A stretch of 20,401 nucleotides of DNA from CAYYHA01 sp964471535 (GCA_964471535.1 CAYYHA010000053.1:1-20401), one strand, 5' to 3'; counted from the stretch's first letter, positions 5,779 through 15,171 are shown. Numbers and translations: made by a program. Notes: generated by a model from the sequence alone, not told the origin.

Positions 5779-7770
5779 ATGATCTGCACGACGGCTCGAC
5801 GACGAAGCATCTCTGGACTCCTGCTCGCCCTCCTGCTGGCAACGGCGTGGCCCGCAGCCGCCCAAGGGGGTGGAGCGGCCGCCACCCCGCCGCCGACGGC
5901 CACGGCCACCGGCGAACGCTCCGCCGGGTCGGCGGGGGCGCCCCCTTCGGCAGAGGCGCCCGAACCCTCCGGTCCGCCACAGGAGGCGAACGCGGCCCCC
6001 GGCGCGGCCCCACAGAACGCGCCGGGGGACGAGGAAGCCGTCCGTGACGGCAAGGCGCCCCGCCCCGCCGAGGTGGACATCGAGAAGGCGCTCCCCCCGG
6101 CGGTCGAGGAAGAGAAGAACGTCTCCCAATGGCTCGATGCCTTCTTCAAGCCAGCGGTCGACTTCCTGGCTGGCATCTTCTTCTTCGACCCCTTCGCCGC
6201 CATCGGGCTCTACGACCCGGTGCTCTACGACGACTCGGGCGAGCCGGTGCTCGGCGAGGATGGCCGTCCCGTGATGGTGGGGACGCTGGGCACCGACGAG
6301 AAGGGCAACACCATCGTCGTCGCCGGCACCGAGGAGGTCTCGACGGGACACACCGGAAAGGCGCTCATCCACGCCGATGGGACGCCCGTGACCCGCAGCG
6401 TTCCCTTCGTCGTCGTGTGGCTCATCTTCGGGGCGATCTTCTTCACCATCCGCATGGGCTTCATCAACTTGAGGGGCTTCCGCCACGCCCTGGATCTCGT
6501 GCGCGGCAAGTACGACGATCCCAATGAGCCAGGGGAGGTGAGCCACTTCAAGGCGCTGGCGACCGCCCTCTCGGCCACGGTGGGCCTCGGCAACATCGCC
6601 GGCGTCGCCGTCGCCATCAGCATCGGCGGCCCGGGTGCCACCTTCTGGATGATCGTCGCCGGCCTGCTGGGGATGAGTTCGAAGTTCGTCGAGTGCACGC
6701 TGGGCGTGAAGTACCGGACCATCGACGCCAAGGGGCACGTCAGCGGCGGCCCGATGTACTACCTGTCCCGTGCCCTGGAGGGGCGGGGGCTCGGCGGCCT
6801 CGGCAAGACCCTGGCGGTGCTCTTCGCCATCCTCTGCGTGGGCGGCTCCCTCGGTGGCGGGAACATGTTCCAGGCCAACCAGGCGCTCGAGGGGCTGGTC
6901 AGCCAGTTCCCCGCCCTCGCCTCCGACTCCGCGGGCCCCATCTTCGGCTTCGTCCTCGCCTTCCTGGTGGGGCTGGTCATCATCGGCGGCATCCAGAGCA
7001 TCGCCCGCGTCACCTCCTTCATCGTGCCCTTCATGTGCGGCACCTACGTGATCGCGGCGATCGTCATCATCCTCATGAACATCGACCAGGTGGGCGACGT
7101 CTTCGTGCACATCTTCGCCGGTGCCTTCGGGGCCGATGCGCTCAAGGGAGGCTTCATCGGGGTGCTCATCGCCGGCTTCCAGCGCGCCGCCTTCTCCAAC
7201 GAGGCGGGCATCGGCTCGGCCTCCATCGCCCACTCGGCCGCGAAGACCGACGAACCCATCAGCGAGGGTGTCGTCGCGCTCCTCGAGCCCTTCATCGACA
7301 CCGTGGTCGTCTGCACCATGACCGCCTCGGTGATCATCTTCTCGGGCGCCTACAAGCAGCCGGGCCTCTCGGGTGCCTCGCTGACCTCGGAAGCCTTCGG
7401 CCACGCCATCTCCTGGTTCCCCTACATCCTGACGATGGCGATCCTCCTCTTCGCCTTCTCCACCATGATCTCGTGGAGCTACTACGGACTGAAGGCGTGG
7501 ACCTTCCTCTTCGGCGGCTCGGCCACCGCTGACCTCGTCTACAAGGTCCTCTTCCTCTTCTGTGTGATCCTCGGCAGCTCGGTGAAGCTCGGCGCGGTCC
7601 TCGATTTCTCGGACATGATGATCCTGGGCATGGCCTTCCCGAACATCCTGGGGCTGCTCATCCTCTCCGGAGAGGTGCGCCGCGACCTCGACTCCTACTG
7701 GCAGCGCATCGTCCGGGGCGGCGGCGCCAAGGAAGAGGCCGTTGCCCGGGCGACGCAGGACGCCGCTTGA
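5779..7770 (+). CDS. Alanine/glycine:cation symporter (AGCS family) with extended N-terminus
   Basis: This 663-residue protein is longer than most family members (about 450-550). It carries the AGCS core: FFTIRMGFINLRGF (221-234), ALSATVGLGNIAGVAVAISI then GGPGATFWMI (263-292), KYR with GGPMYYL (311-329), GGIQSIARVTSFIVPFM (403-419), and NEAGIGSASIAHSAAKTDEP (474-493). Family members take up alanine or glycine with Na+ or H+; the exact substrate here is unknown. Residues 1-28 look like a cleavable signal peptide (ALLLATAWPAAAQ). Residues about 30-95 are a low-complexity Ala/Pro/Gly linker. Between a hydrophobic segment (127-145) and the first core helix lies a roughly 65-residue polar insert with SGEPV, DGRPV and DGTPV turns. 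The ATG at 5779 (GGGGG 8 nt upstream) gives a better signal peptide than the TTG at 5764. It is co-directional with amtB and may be co-transcribed. Confidence 0.9.
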   Translation: MICTTARRRSISGLLLALLLATAWPAAAQGGGAAATPPPTATATGERSAGSAGAPPSAEAPEPSGPPQEANAAPGAAPQNAPGDEEAVRDGKAPRPAEVDIEKALPPAVEEEKNVSQWLDAFFKPAVDFLAGIFFFDPFAAIGLYDPVLYDDSGEPVLGEDGRPVMVGTLGTDEKGNTIVVAGTEEVSTGHTGKALIHADGTPVTRSVPFVVVWLIFGAIFFTIRMGFINLRGFRHALDLVRGKYDDPNEPGEVSHFKALATALSATVGLGNIAGVAVAISIGGPGATFWMIVAGLLGMSSKFVECTLGVKYRTIDAKGHVSGGPMYYLSRALEGRGLGGLGKTLAVLFAILCVGGSLGGGNMFQANQALEGLVSQFPALASDSAGPIFGFVLAFLVGLVIIGGIQSIARVTSFIVPFMCGTYVIAAIVIILMNIDQVGDVFVHIFAGAFGADALKGGFIGVLIAGFQRAAFSNEAGIGSASIAHSAAKTDEPISEGVVALLEPFIDTVVVCTMTASVIIFSGAYKQPGLSGASLTSEAFGHAISWFPYILTMAILLFAFSTMISWSYYGLKAWTFLFGGSATADLVYKVLFLFCVILGSSVKLGAVLDFSDMMILGMAFPNILGLLILSGEVRRDLDSYWQRIVRGGGAKEEAVARATQDAA

Positions 7771-7780
7771 GCCCCCCTGC

Positions 7781-7810
7781 CCGGGCTGCGGCGCCCCGAG
7801 GGCGGCCCGG
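7781..7810. terminator. GC-rich hairpin between convergent genes, possible bidirectional terminator
   Basis: The 43-nt gap between the symporter stop and the convergent Cys-rich lipoprotein stop contains CCGGGC (7781-7786) pairing with GCCCGG (7805-7810) and an inner CGCCC/GGGCG stem (7792-7796 with 7800-7804) around a CGA loop. There is no strong T tract on either strand, so termination would be imperfect or factor-assisted. Confidence 0.5.
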
Positions 7811-7813
7811 ATC

Positions 7814-10800
7814 TTATTGCACCGAGAGATCGAGGGTGTACCGGCCCGCCTCGCTCCCCGCGTAGGCGTCGACGGCCAGGTAGACCCGTGCATCGGCGGA
7901 AGAGGTGTAGGTGAGCGTCTCCGGCTCACTCACGAAGTAGGCGTCCACGCCGGCGAGACACGCCGTGGCGTCGCAGGCGTCGAGCAGGTAGAGCGCCGGG
8001 TCGTAGCCCGCCTCCGGCGTGACGGTCGCGGTCAGGGTCTGGCCGGCGAGAAGGTCGATGGCGTAGAAGACCTCCGGCCCCGCGGTGGGTGAACCGGTGC
8101 AGCTGCTCGAGAGATCGAGGTCGTTCGCGGCGAGGTAGGTGTAGCCCGTGACCTGCAACGTGCCGCTCGAGAGGTCGAGCAGATCGGCGGAGCCGCAAGT
8201 GTCGTTCGCAGGAACCGAGAGCGGCGCCTCGACCTGGAAGTCGAGGGAGAAGGTCCCCGCATCGCCGTCGCCGTATCCGTCGACCACCAGCTGCCAGACG
8301 CCGGCGGGCAGCGCGGGCTCGTAGACTCGAGCGCTCGGACCGTCGCTGCACTGCCGCTCCGCCGCCGCCTCACAGGTGGGGCCGCGCAGCGAGAGCACGG
8401 CAGGGAAGTCGGCCTGCACCTGGGCGGTCACCTGCTGCGGCGAGAGCAGGGTGAAGGAGTAGACGACGTCGCCGGCAGAGGAACCGGGTGCGATGCAGGC
8501 GCTCGTGAAGTCGTCTCGAGCGTTCCGTGTGTCGCCGCTCTGCGTGTCAATTGGGGTCGCAAGAAAGACGGGGTTGGCACAGTCGTCGTTGGAGGGGGGC
8601 GGGATGGGTGAGCCCAAGGCCCAGGTCAGGGTGTAGGCGCCGCCGCGGATCCCACCGCCGTCGACGACGAGGGCATAGGTGCCCGCCCCCAGGTAGGGCA
8701 GCGCCAGCGTCGCCGGCGCCGTCGGGGTGGGCGCGGCACAGCCAAGCTCGGTGGCCGGGTCCTGGCAGTCGCTGCGAACGCTCACCGAGAGGGCGGGATC
8801 GCCGGCAAGCTCGAGGTCGAGGGAGGCGGGGGCCGAGAGGGTGAGGAGGTAGACGGCGTCGCCGCCCGCCGCTCCGCAGGAGGCGGCCAGGTCGTCGCCG
8901 GCCACGGCCACGTCGCCGCTCTCCACACCTCCGCCCGCCGCCTCGTCGAGGAGGCGCCCTTGCGCGCAGTCCTCGTAGGGCGGCGGCGCCGGGGGCGCCC
9001 CGGTGGAAAGCTCGATGGAAAAGGGTCCTTCTCGGCCGCCGTAGCCATCGACCCATACCCAATAGCTTCCCGCCGGGAGCACCGCCGTGAGCGTCTCGAC
9101 GTCGCCTGGCACGTCGCTGCACAGAAGCTCCGCCTGCGGATCCTCACAGGCGCTGCGCAGCGCAAGGACGGCATCGAGGGCGCCCTGCGTCGTGATCGTG
9201 ACTGCCCGCGTCTGCGCCAGGGTGAAGGTGTAGACCACGTCGGCACTGCCATCGCCGCCGCAAAGCGTCTGCCCATCGTCGCTGCCCCCCGCCGTCGTCC
9301 CCTCGACGGGCACGTTCTCACTCAGGATTTGTGCCCCCGAGCAGCGATCGTTGGGGGGCTCTGGCGGACGGAGGCGCACCTCGAGGTGGTAGGGCGTCCC
9401 GCCCAGCGCTGCTTGGGTGATTCGGATGAGGTACTGACTCTCGACGCCTCGCGCCGGGGCCTCGGCCGTGTTGTCGCCGTCGCCGCCCACGAGGCGGAGG
9501 GTGCCGCCGCTCTCCTGCACGAAGAGGCTCACCACCAGGGAGGCATCGCTACCCTCGGTGGCGGTGGCCGTGGCAAGGACCCGCATCCCCACAGGGACGT
9601 CGACGCTGAACCAGTCGTCGTTGGCGAAGCAGGCGACCGCGTCGGCGGAGGTGATCCCGCCCTGAGGGGGCGGAAGCGGCGTCGCCAACGTGGACGCATC
9701 GTTGGGCTCGAGGGCGTCGTCCTCGCAGAGTCCCCCTTCCACCACCTCGACCTCGAGGGCGTAGTCGAGCGCCGTGCCGATGCCCTGCAGGCCCACGTAG
9801 ATGGGGCCGGGCCGGGCCAGGCTTCCGATCTCCAGGCTCTGCCCCGCCGCATCCAGGCGCGGCTGCCCGATCAGCACCGGCCCGCTGCCGTCCCCCGCCC
9901 AGACCAGGAGGGTCGGATGGCCCTGTGCCGGATCGTAGTCGGCACGCAGCCTAAGTCCGTCACCGACCGCCGCACGGAGCACGTACCAGTCCCAGGTGTT
10001 GGGACAGAGGGTGAGGCCCTCCTGCCGCCCGTTTTCGAGGGGCGCCGCCGCATACGGGAGATCGTTGGGCTCGAAGGCATCGGGCTGGCAGGTGGTGTCG
10101 GGAACGCAGGCGCCCCCGTCACACACCTCGCCAGGCAGGCAGGCGGCCTGCGGCCCGCAGCTCGAAGGCGCAGTGCAGACACCGCCGCTGCAGGTCTGCC
10201 CCGGTCCGCAGTGGGCGTCGGTGGTACAGGCGACACAGGTCGAGGCGACCGTATCGCAGTGGAGCGGCGCCCCACAGTCGGCGTCGCCCATGCAGCTGCC
10301 ACCGGGGCCACACTCGCCACCGATGCACCGCCCGCCGAGGCGGCAGTCGGTGGCCGTGATGCATTCCTGGCAGACGCCCGGGCCCTGCAGGGTGTTGCAG
10401 CGCTGCCCGGGGGCACAGGCTTCGTCGCGGGTGCATTCGCCCTCGGGCTGACAGGCTCCGTTTCGACACACCTCGCCCGTGGGACAGTGGCCATCCTCGA
10501 CGCAGGCTTCACACTGCCCGCTCTGCCGATCACAGTAGGGCGTCTCGGGATAGTCTTGGCAGAAGGCATCCCCGGTGCAGGGCAGGAAGCGGCAGCTGTA
10601 GGTGGTGGGATCGCAGACCTGCTGCTTCCCGGTGCAGTGGGCGTTCTGGGTGCAGTTCACGCACCGCCCGCTCGTCGCCTCGCAGCGGGGTGTCGCCGGG
10701 AGGTCGCTGCACTGCGCATCGGAGGTGCAGGGCGGGCGGGGGATGCAGCTCCAGGTGCTCGTGTCGCAGACCTGCTGCTCGGGATCGGGACAATGGCTGG

Positions 10801-11047
10801 TCACGATGCACTGCACACAGCGCCCCCCCGCCACGTCGCAGTGCGTGCGCCCCTGCAGGCCGGCGCAGTCGGTGTCGCTGCTGCACTCGGCGCCTCCTCC
10901 ATCGGCACCGTCGGGCACGCAGAGGCCCGCCTGGCAGACCTCACCCTCGGGACAGTGCACCCCGTCGCAGGGGCCGGCGCACTGGCAGGCACCGAGCAGG
11001 AGCAGCGCCGCGAGGGCTGCGCCCAGAATGAGATGGCTCACTCGCAT
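7814..11047 (-). CDS. Giant lipoprotein: Cys-rich repeats followed by six PPC-like beta domains
   Basis: This 1077-residue protein starts MRVSHLILGAALAALLLLGA with a textbook lipobox (LGAC, Cys21). Residues about 21-320 are dense disulfide-type repeats of the pattern C-x2-D-x-x-C, P-x-C-D, C-V-x-C (for example CTSDAQCSDLPATPRCE, CVACTTDAHCGPGQTC). Residues about 320-1077 hold six related beta-sandwich units resembling bacterial pre-peptidase C-terminal (PPC) domains, beginning near 325 (FEPNDL), 447 (LEPNDA), 565 (PNDRC), 691 (YEDC), 819 (SNDDC) and 947 (ANDTC); late blocks repeat a VDGYG-type motif. The frame stays open upstream to 11638, but that stretch is antisense-like shadow inside the preceding gene. 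The chosen ATG overlaps the upstream stop by 10 nt, indicating a two-gene operon. It is probably anchored at the cell surface. Function is unknown, with adhesion or binding likely. Confidence 0.85.
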   Translation of the reverse strand: MRVSHLILGAALAALLLLGACQCAGPCDGVHCPEGEVCQAGLCVPDGADGGGAECSSDTDCAGLQGRTHCDVAGGRCVQCIVTSHCPDPEQQVCDTSTWSCIPRPPCTSDAQCSDLPATPRCEATSGRCVNCTQNAHCTGKQQVCDPTTYSCRFLPCTGDAFCQDYPETPYCDRQSGQCEACVEDGHCPTGEVCRNGACQPEGECTRDEACAPGQRCNTLQGPGVCQECITATDCRLGGRCIGGECGPGGSCMGDADCGAPLHCDTVASTCVACTTDAHCGPGQTCSGGVCTAPSSCGPQAACLPGEVCDGGACVPDTTCQPDAFEPNDLPYAAAPLENGRQEGLTLCPNTWDWYVLRAAVGDGLRLRADYDPAQGHPTLLVWAGDGSGPVLIGQPRLDAAGQSLEIGSLARPGPIYVGLQGIGTALDYALEVEVVEGGLCEDDALEPNDASTLATPLPPPQGGITSADAVACFANDDWFSVDVPVGMRVLATATATEGSDASLVVSLFVQESGGTLRLVGGDGDNTAEAPARGVESQYLIRITQAALGGTPYHLEVRLRPPEPPNDRCSGAQILSENVPVEGTTAGGSDDGQTLCGGDGSADVVYTFTLAQTRAVTITTQGALDAVLALRSACEDPQAELLCSDVPGDVETLTAVLPAGSYWVWVDGYGGREGPFSIELSTGAPPAPPPYEDCAQGRLLDEAAGGGVESGDVAVAGDDLAASCGAAGGDAVYLLTLSAPASLDLELAGDPALSVSVRSDCQDPATELGCAAPTPTAPATLALPYLGAGTYALVVDGGGIRGGAYTLTWALGSPIPPPSNDDCANPVFLATPIDTQSGDTRNARDDFTSACIAPGSSAGDVVYSFTLLSPQQVTAQVQADFPAVLSLRGPTCEAAAERQCSDGPSARVYEPALPAGVWQLVVDGYGDGDAGTFSLDFQVEAPLSVPANDTCGSADLLDLSSGTLQVTGYTYLAANDLDLSSSCTGSPTAGPEVFYAIDLLAGQTLTATVTPEAGYDPALYLLDACDATACLAGVDAYFVSEPETLTYTSSADARVYLAVDAYAGSEAGRYTLDLSVQ

Positions 11048-14000
11048 TGGTTCGTGGTTCCGTTGCAGCTCAAGGTCGGGTCGAGGTCGGTGCACACGGT
11101 GGCCCCCGGCTCGGTGTAATGCACGCGGAGGACCACCTCGTCGATGCGCGCACGGACGTCCGGTGCCCCGCCGCCTTCGGCCACGGTGACGGTGACCCCG
11201 AAGTTGGGATCGGAGAGTTCCGCCGGGGTGAAGTCCGCCACCCCCCAGAGATCGGTGGGCCCGCCGATCACCTGGCGAGCATCGACCTCGGTGAGCGTCG
11301 CCGGGGCGCTGCGCCCCTGGCTCTGCGCCCCGCCGGGGCGCACGAGTACCGCACTCACGGTCCACTGATCGTCCCCCGGTGGCGCGTCGGTGCCGGCGAC
11401 CACCTCCACTTCGATCCCAGTCACCGTCGCAGTGGCGGGGACGACGAGGGGGAAGCCCTGGAGGGTGAGGGTCGCCGTGACCGCGCCGCTGGGGGAGAGC
11501 GCGTAGACTCCGTCGGCCGCCCGAACGAGCGTGAAGGTCGCCGGCTGTCCCGCCGCATCCTCGCAGGTGGTCGGCGTGCCGGTGACGGTGGGCCGGTCCT
11601 CCACGCTGCCCGGCACGTCGCCGCAAGGTGGGCGGCACTCGCCGAGGACCAGGTGACAGATGCCCCCCTGCACGCAGTCGGCGTCGCTCATGCAGCCCTG
11701 GCAGACGAGGGCCTTGGGATCACAGGTGGGCCGCTCGGGAGGACAATCGCCGTCGGCAAGGCATTCGACGCAGCGCTGTGCCGTCGTGTCGCAGAGGGGG
11801 CCGGCGGGATGGCCGGCGCAGTGGCTGGCGTCGGTGCACTCCACACAGCGGTACGCCTGTGTGTCGCAGGCGGGCGTGGGGTCGGCGCAGTCGGCATCCC
11901 CGAGACAGGCCACGCACTGTAGCGTCGCCGGATCGCAAACCGGTCGCGCCGGATCGCTGCAGTCGGCGTCTTGGCTGCACTCGCCACACAGTCCGCTCGC
12001 GGTGTCACAGATCGGCCGCGCTGGATCGCTGCAATCGCCGTTGGAAGCGCACGGAGCCACACACCGGCCCCCGGCCTGCACGTCGCAGAGGGTGCCCGGA
12101 GGACACGTGCCGCTTCCACCGTTCACGCCGCCGCACCGATCGACGCACTCGTAGCTTCCTCCCACGTCGCAGTACTGCGTGGAGGGACAGTGGGTGTCGT
12201 CGTAGCAGTTGAAGCACAGCCCGGTGCCATCCTTGTCGCAGCGCCAGCGGGGCCAGTCGCAGACGCCGCAGGCGCCCGCCCAGCAGGACAGCCCAGGACC
12301 GCATTCGTCGTCGGTGCTGCAGGCGGGCGCACAGGCCCCGTTGACACACCGTTCGTTCATCCCGCACTCGGTGCTGCTGCTGCAGGGGCGACTGAGATCG
12401 GCGCAGGGCGGGACGCAGGCGCCGGTGAGGATGTCGCAGACCTTCCCTTGCGGGCAGGTGCCGTTTCCAAAGGGAGGGCAGCGCTCGAGGCAGGCGCCGC
12501 TGTCGAGGTCGCAGTACTCGCCGGCGCTGCACAGATCGGGCAGGACGCGGCAATCCGCCGCGCACACCATCGACGCGGCGTCACAGTATCCGGCCGGGCC
12601 GCAGTCGGCGGTGGCATCGCTGCAGGTGCTCTCGCAGCGGCCCGAGGCCGGATCGCAGCGGCGGCTGCGATCGCAGTCGAGATCCTCACCGCAGACGACG
12701 TCGCAGCGGCGGGCGACGGGATCGCAGAGCCGTCTGGGCTCGTGGCAGGCGCCCTGCACGCACTGTGCGCCGCGGGCGCAGTCCGCATCGTTGGCGCAGG
12801 GCGCCCCACAGTAGCCGCCGCCGCAGGCTTCCCCCGCGTTGCACTGGGCGACAGAGGAGCAAGGCCGCCGGCACACGCCCTGGTCGCACACCTCACCCGC
12901 CTGACAATCGGGGTCGCTGTTGCAGGCTCCGCACTCGGCGTCGTTCGCGCAGCCGGGAAGACACACGCCGCCCTGGAAGGGATCGGCACAGAGGTAGAGC
13001 TGCTGCTGGATGCCGGTGCACACGTGGCCCTGGCTGCGATCGCAGTCGCCGTCGCTGGCACACGGACGGATGCAGGTTCCCGGAGTGCCCGCCGCCGCCC
13101 CATAGCAGCTGGGCGCCGAAGCGGGACAGTCGGCGTCGCTGCTGCAGGCGCCCCCCAGCACGTAGCGCAGCACCTCGCTGCAGGTATAGGGCGCGCGATC
13201 GCAGGAATCGAGTGCGTTGGGATCGCAGTCGGGGAGACAGGCGGTATTCGTCCCCAGGTTGTAACAGGAACTTCCCACGGGGCAGGGCTTGGCCGGCGGA
13301 TCGCAGTCGAAGCGGATGCAGTAGCCGCCGTCGAAGCCGGTGGGGTTGCCCTGGGCGTCTTCCTCCAGGATGCAGTCCGCCTCGGGGTCGCAGTAGCCCA
13401 GGCCCTGGCAGGGGCCGCCGACCGGGGAGCAGGTGCAGTGCCCGGCGCTCGGGTCGCAGACCCCCATGCCGCAGTCGGCATCCCGGGTGCAGGCGATCCC
13501 GGCCGCGAGCGCCGGATCGCAGCGGGGCGCACACAGGTCCTCGACCACCCCGCCTGCCTGCAGGGGCGTGCAGGCGTAGCCGGCGCGGCAGTCGGCGTCG
13601 GTATCACACTGATCCCAGCAGCCGCCGCCCAGGCACTTCGATCCCGCAGGGCAGTCGGCATCGGTGTCACACAGACCGATGCAGTAGCCCTGGTACCACT
13701 GCCAGGGCAGGCCCACGTCGCCCGGCTCCAGGCAGAAGTAGCGAAACTGGTCGGGGGGGTGCACGCTGGCCGCCTCGCAGTCGGAGTAGCTGGCGCAGGG
13801 CGAACCCGGCCGCCCGCCCGAGGGGGGGCCGGCGTCGCAAACGCCCCCTGCGCACACCGCCTCGGGGTTGGCGCAGTCCCCGTCGGCGACGCACTCCACA
13901 CAGTACCCGGTGCCGGGATCGCAGACCGGCGTCTCGGGCGTGGCGGCACACTCGGCGTCGCTCGTGCAGGCCACCGGGGGCCGGCAGCGGCGCGCTGCCA

Positions 14001-14898
14001 GATCGCAGGTGGATCCCACCGGCTTGCAGTCGGCGCTCGAAAGACACTCCACGCACAGCTGCAACCGGTCGTCGCAGCGGCCGGTGGGAAGGCCCTGGCA
14101 GCCGGCATCGGTCACACACCGCGTTCCACCGGTGCAGGTGAAGGTGCTCGGATCGCAGACCCGCCCGGTCCCAACGATGCAGTCGGCATCCTCGAGGCAG
14201 GCCACGCACTCGCCGGTCTCGACGCGGCACACCGGCCCGCCCGGGTCGCCGTCGCAGTCACTGTCGTCCTGGCAGGGGACGAAGTCGACGCAGACGTGGG
14301 TGGCCGTATCGCAGGTCTGCCGGGCGGCGACGTCACAGTCGGTGTCCTCGAGGCAGGCGACGCAGGTGCCGCCCGCGGGATCGCAGCGCGGCCGGGCGGG
14401 GTCGGTACACTGGGCGTCGTCGTTGCAGGTGGTCGGGGTGACGCAGCTGCCCGCCTCGCAGACCTGGCCGAAGCCGGCGCAGTGCTCGTTGGACAGGCAG
14501 GCGACGCACTCTGCGGTGACGGTGTCGCAGTAGGGGGCACTCGCGCTCTTGCAGTCGGCGTCGCTGATACAGGCGGCCGGGGCATCGGTGCAGCGGCCAT
14601 CGGCCTCGCACACCTGCCCCTGGCCGCACTCCTCGTCGCTGGCACAGGCCCGGCAGATCCCTTGCTCAGTGTCGCAGATGGGCGCGGTGGGGTCGGTGCA
14701 CTCCGCTTGGCTCGCGCAGCCGCTCCCCCCATCGGCCCCACCATCTCGCCCCTCGGGCTCACAGCGACCGGCGCGGCAGCGCTCCCCGGCCGCGCAGCGG
14801 ACGCCCTCGCAGGGGTCGGTGGGACCGCCGCAGTTGCAGGCGGAGAGGGCGGCGAGAAGCGGAAGGAGCAGGAGGGACGGATAGGGGCGCATGTTCAT
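11038..14898 (-). CDS. Giant Cys-rich repeat lipoprotein with C-terminal jelly-roll-like domain
   Basis: This 1286-residue protein has a signal with lipobox LSAC (Cys21), preceded by GGGGAG 6 nt upstream of the ATG at 14898. A linker DGGADGGSG precedes roughly 1000 residues of disulfide-type repeats (units such as CLEDTDC, PVCDPGTGYC, VECVADGDC), with about 15% Cys in the first third. The centre (about 360-650) has longer irregular loops (YFCLEPGDVGLPWQWYQGYC; SSCYNLGTNTAC). Near residues 960-1010 the units SDPARPICD and SDPARPVCD are nearly identical neighbours, a sign of recent duplication. Residues 1092-1265 form a Cys-poor beta domain (LVVPATATVTGIEVEVV, GGPTDLWG, NFGVTVTV, VRARIDEVVLRVHY), a module seen in many secreted proteins; the tail ends CNGTTNQCE. 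Such Cys-rich proteins are common in Myxococcota but uncharacterised. Many oxidising disulfides imply export. Confidence 0.85.
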   Translation of the reverse strand: MNMRPYPSLLLLPLLAALSACNCGGPTDPCEGVRCAAGERCRAGRCEPEGRDGGADGGSGCASQAECTDPTAPICDTEQGICRACASDEECGQGQVCEADGRCTDAPAACISDADCKSASAPYCDTVTAECVACLSNEHCAGFGQVCEAGSCVTPTTCNDDAQCTDPARPRCDPAGGTCVACLEDTDCDVAARQTCDTATHVCVDFVPCQDDSDCDGDPGGPVCRVETGECVACLEDADCIVGTGRVCDPSTFTCTGGTRCVTDAGCQGLPTGRCDDRLQLCVECLSSADCKPVGSTCDLAARRCRPPVACTSDAECAATPETPVCDPGTGYCVECVADGDCANPEAVCAGGVCDAGPPSGGRPGSPCASYSDCEAASVHPPDQFRYFCLEPGDVGLPWQWYQGYCIGLCDTDADCPAGSKCLGGGCWDQCDTDADCRAGYACTPLQAGGVVEDLCAPRCDPALAAGIACTRDADCGMGVCDPSAGHCTCSPVGGPCQGLGYCDPEADCILEEDAQGNPTGFDGGYCIRFDCDPPAKPCPVGSSCYNLGTNTACLPDCDPNALDSCDRAPYTCSEVLRYVLGGACSSDADCPASAPSCYGAAAGTPGTCIRPCASDGDCDRSQGHVCTGIQQQLYLCADPFQGGVCLPGCANDAECGACNSDPDCQAGEVCDQGVCRRPCSSVAQCNAGEACGGGYCGAPCANDADCARGAQCVQGACHEPRRLCDPVARRCDVVCGEDLDCDRSRRCDPASGRCESTCSDATADCGPAGYCDAASMVCAADCRVLPDLCSAGEYCDLDSGACLERCPPFGNGTCPQGKVCDILTGACVPPCADLSRPCSSSTECGMNERCVNGACAPACSTDDECGPGLSCWAGACGVCDWPRWRCDKDGTGLCFNCYDDTHCPSTQYCDVGGSYECVDRCGGVNGGSGTCPPGTLCDVQAGGRCVAPCASNGDCSDPARPICDTASGLCGECSQDADCSDPARPVCDPATLQCVACLGDADCADPTPACDTQAYRCVECTDASHCAGHPAGPLCDTTAQRCVECLADGDCPPERPTCDPKALVCQGCMSDADCVQGGICHLVLGECRPPCGDVPGSVEDRPTVTGTPTTCEDAAGQPATFTLVRAADGVYALSPSGAVTATLTLQGFPLVVPATATVTGIEVEVVAGTDAPPGDDQWTVSAVLVRPGGAQSQGRSAPATLTEVDARQVIGGPTDLWGVADFTPAELSDPNFGVTVTVAEGGGAPDVRARIDEVVLRVHYTEPGATVCTDLDPTLSCNGTTNQCE

Positions 14899-15171
14899 GG
14901 CAGACTCCCCGACGACGGCGAGCGGGAGGGCCTCCGGCCCGCCTCGGCGCCGGACCGGTCCCTCCCAAGCCTTTCGAACCTAGCATGCGCCCTTCAGGGG
15001 GCCAACGCGGCGCCGTGCGGAGCGGGCGTGCTGCACCCGCCCGAGCAGGCCCTGCCACACGGCGCCGGGCGCGGCCGGGGCTGGCGCCCCCGGGTGGGGC
15101 CGCCGCGCCCTGCCCGCTCCGCCTCGCCCTCGGTCGGTGAACTGGCGGAGTGCCGCCCAGGCCATCCACCG

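Noticed and set aside
4243..7929. A 1228-codon open frame on the minus strand across amtB and the symporter
   Set aside because: It is antisense to two clearly recognised transporters, has an Asp/Glu/Gly/Arg/His-biased composition and no recognisable domain. Long antisense frames are expected in high-GC DNA.
8960..11119. A 719-codon plus-strand frame opposite the second Cys-rich gene
   Set aside because: Same reasoning: antisense shadow with no recognisable domain or start signal.
11048..11638. N-terminal extension of the second giant lipoprotein
   Set aside because: It would put the lipobox in the interior, and it lies in another frame inside the first lipoprotein gene. The ATG at 11047 starts a perfect lipoprotein signal.
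11038..14898. CRISPR-like appearance of regularly repeated words
   Set aside because: Repeat units are imperfect, in frame and vary with the protein motif; there are no identical repeats with unique spacers and no cas genes.
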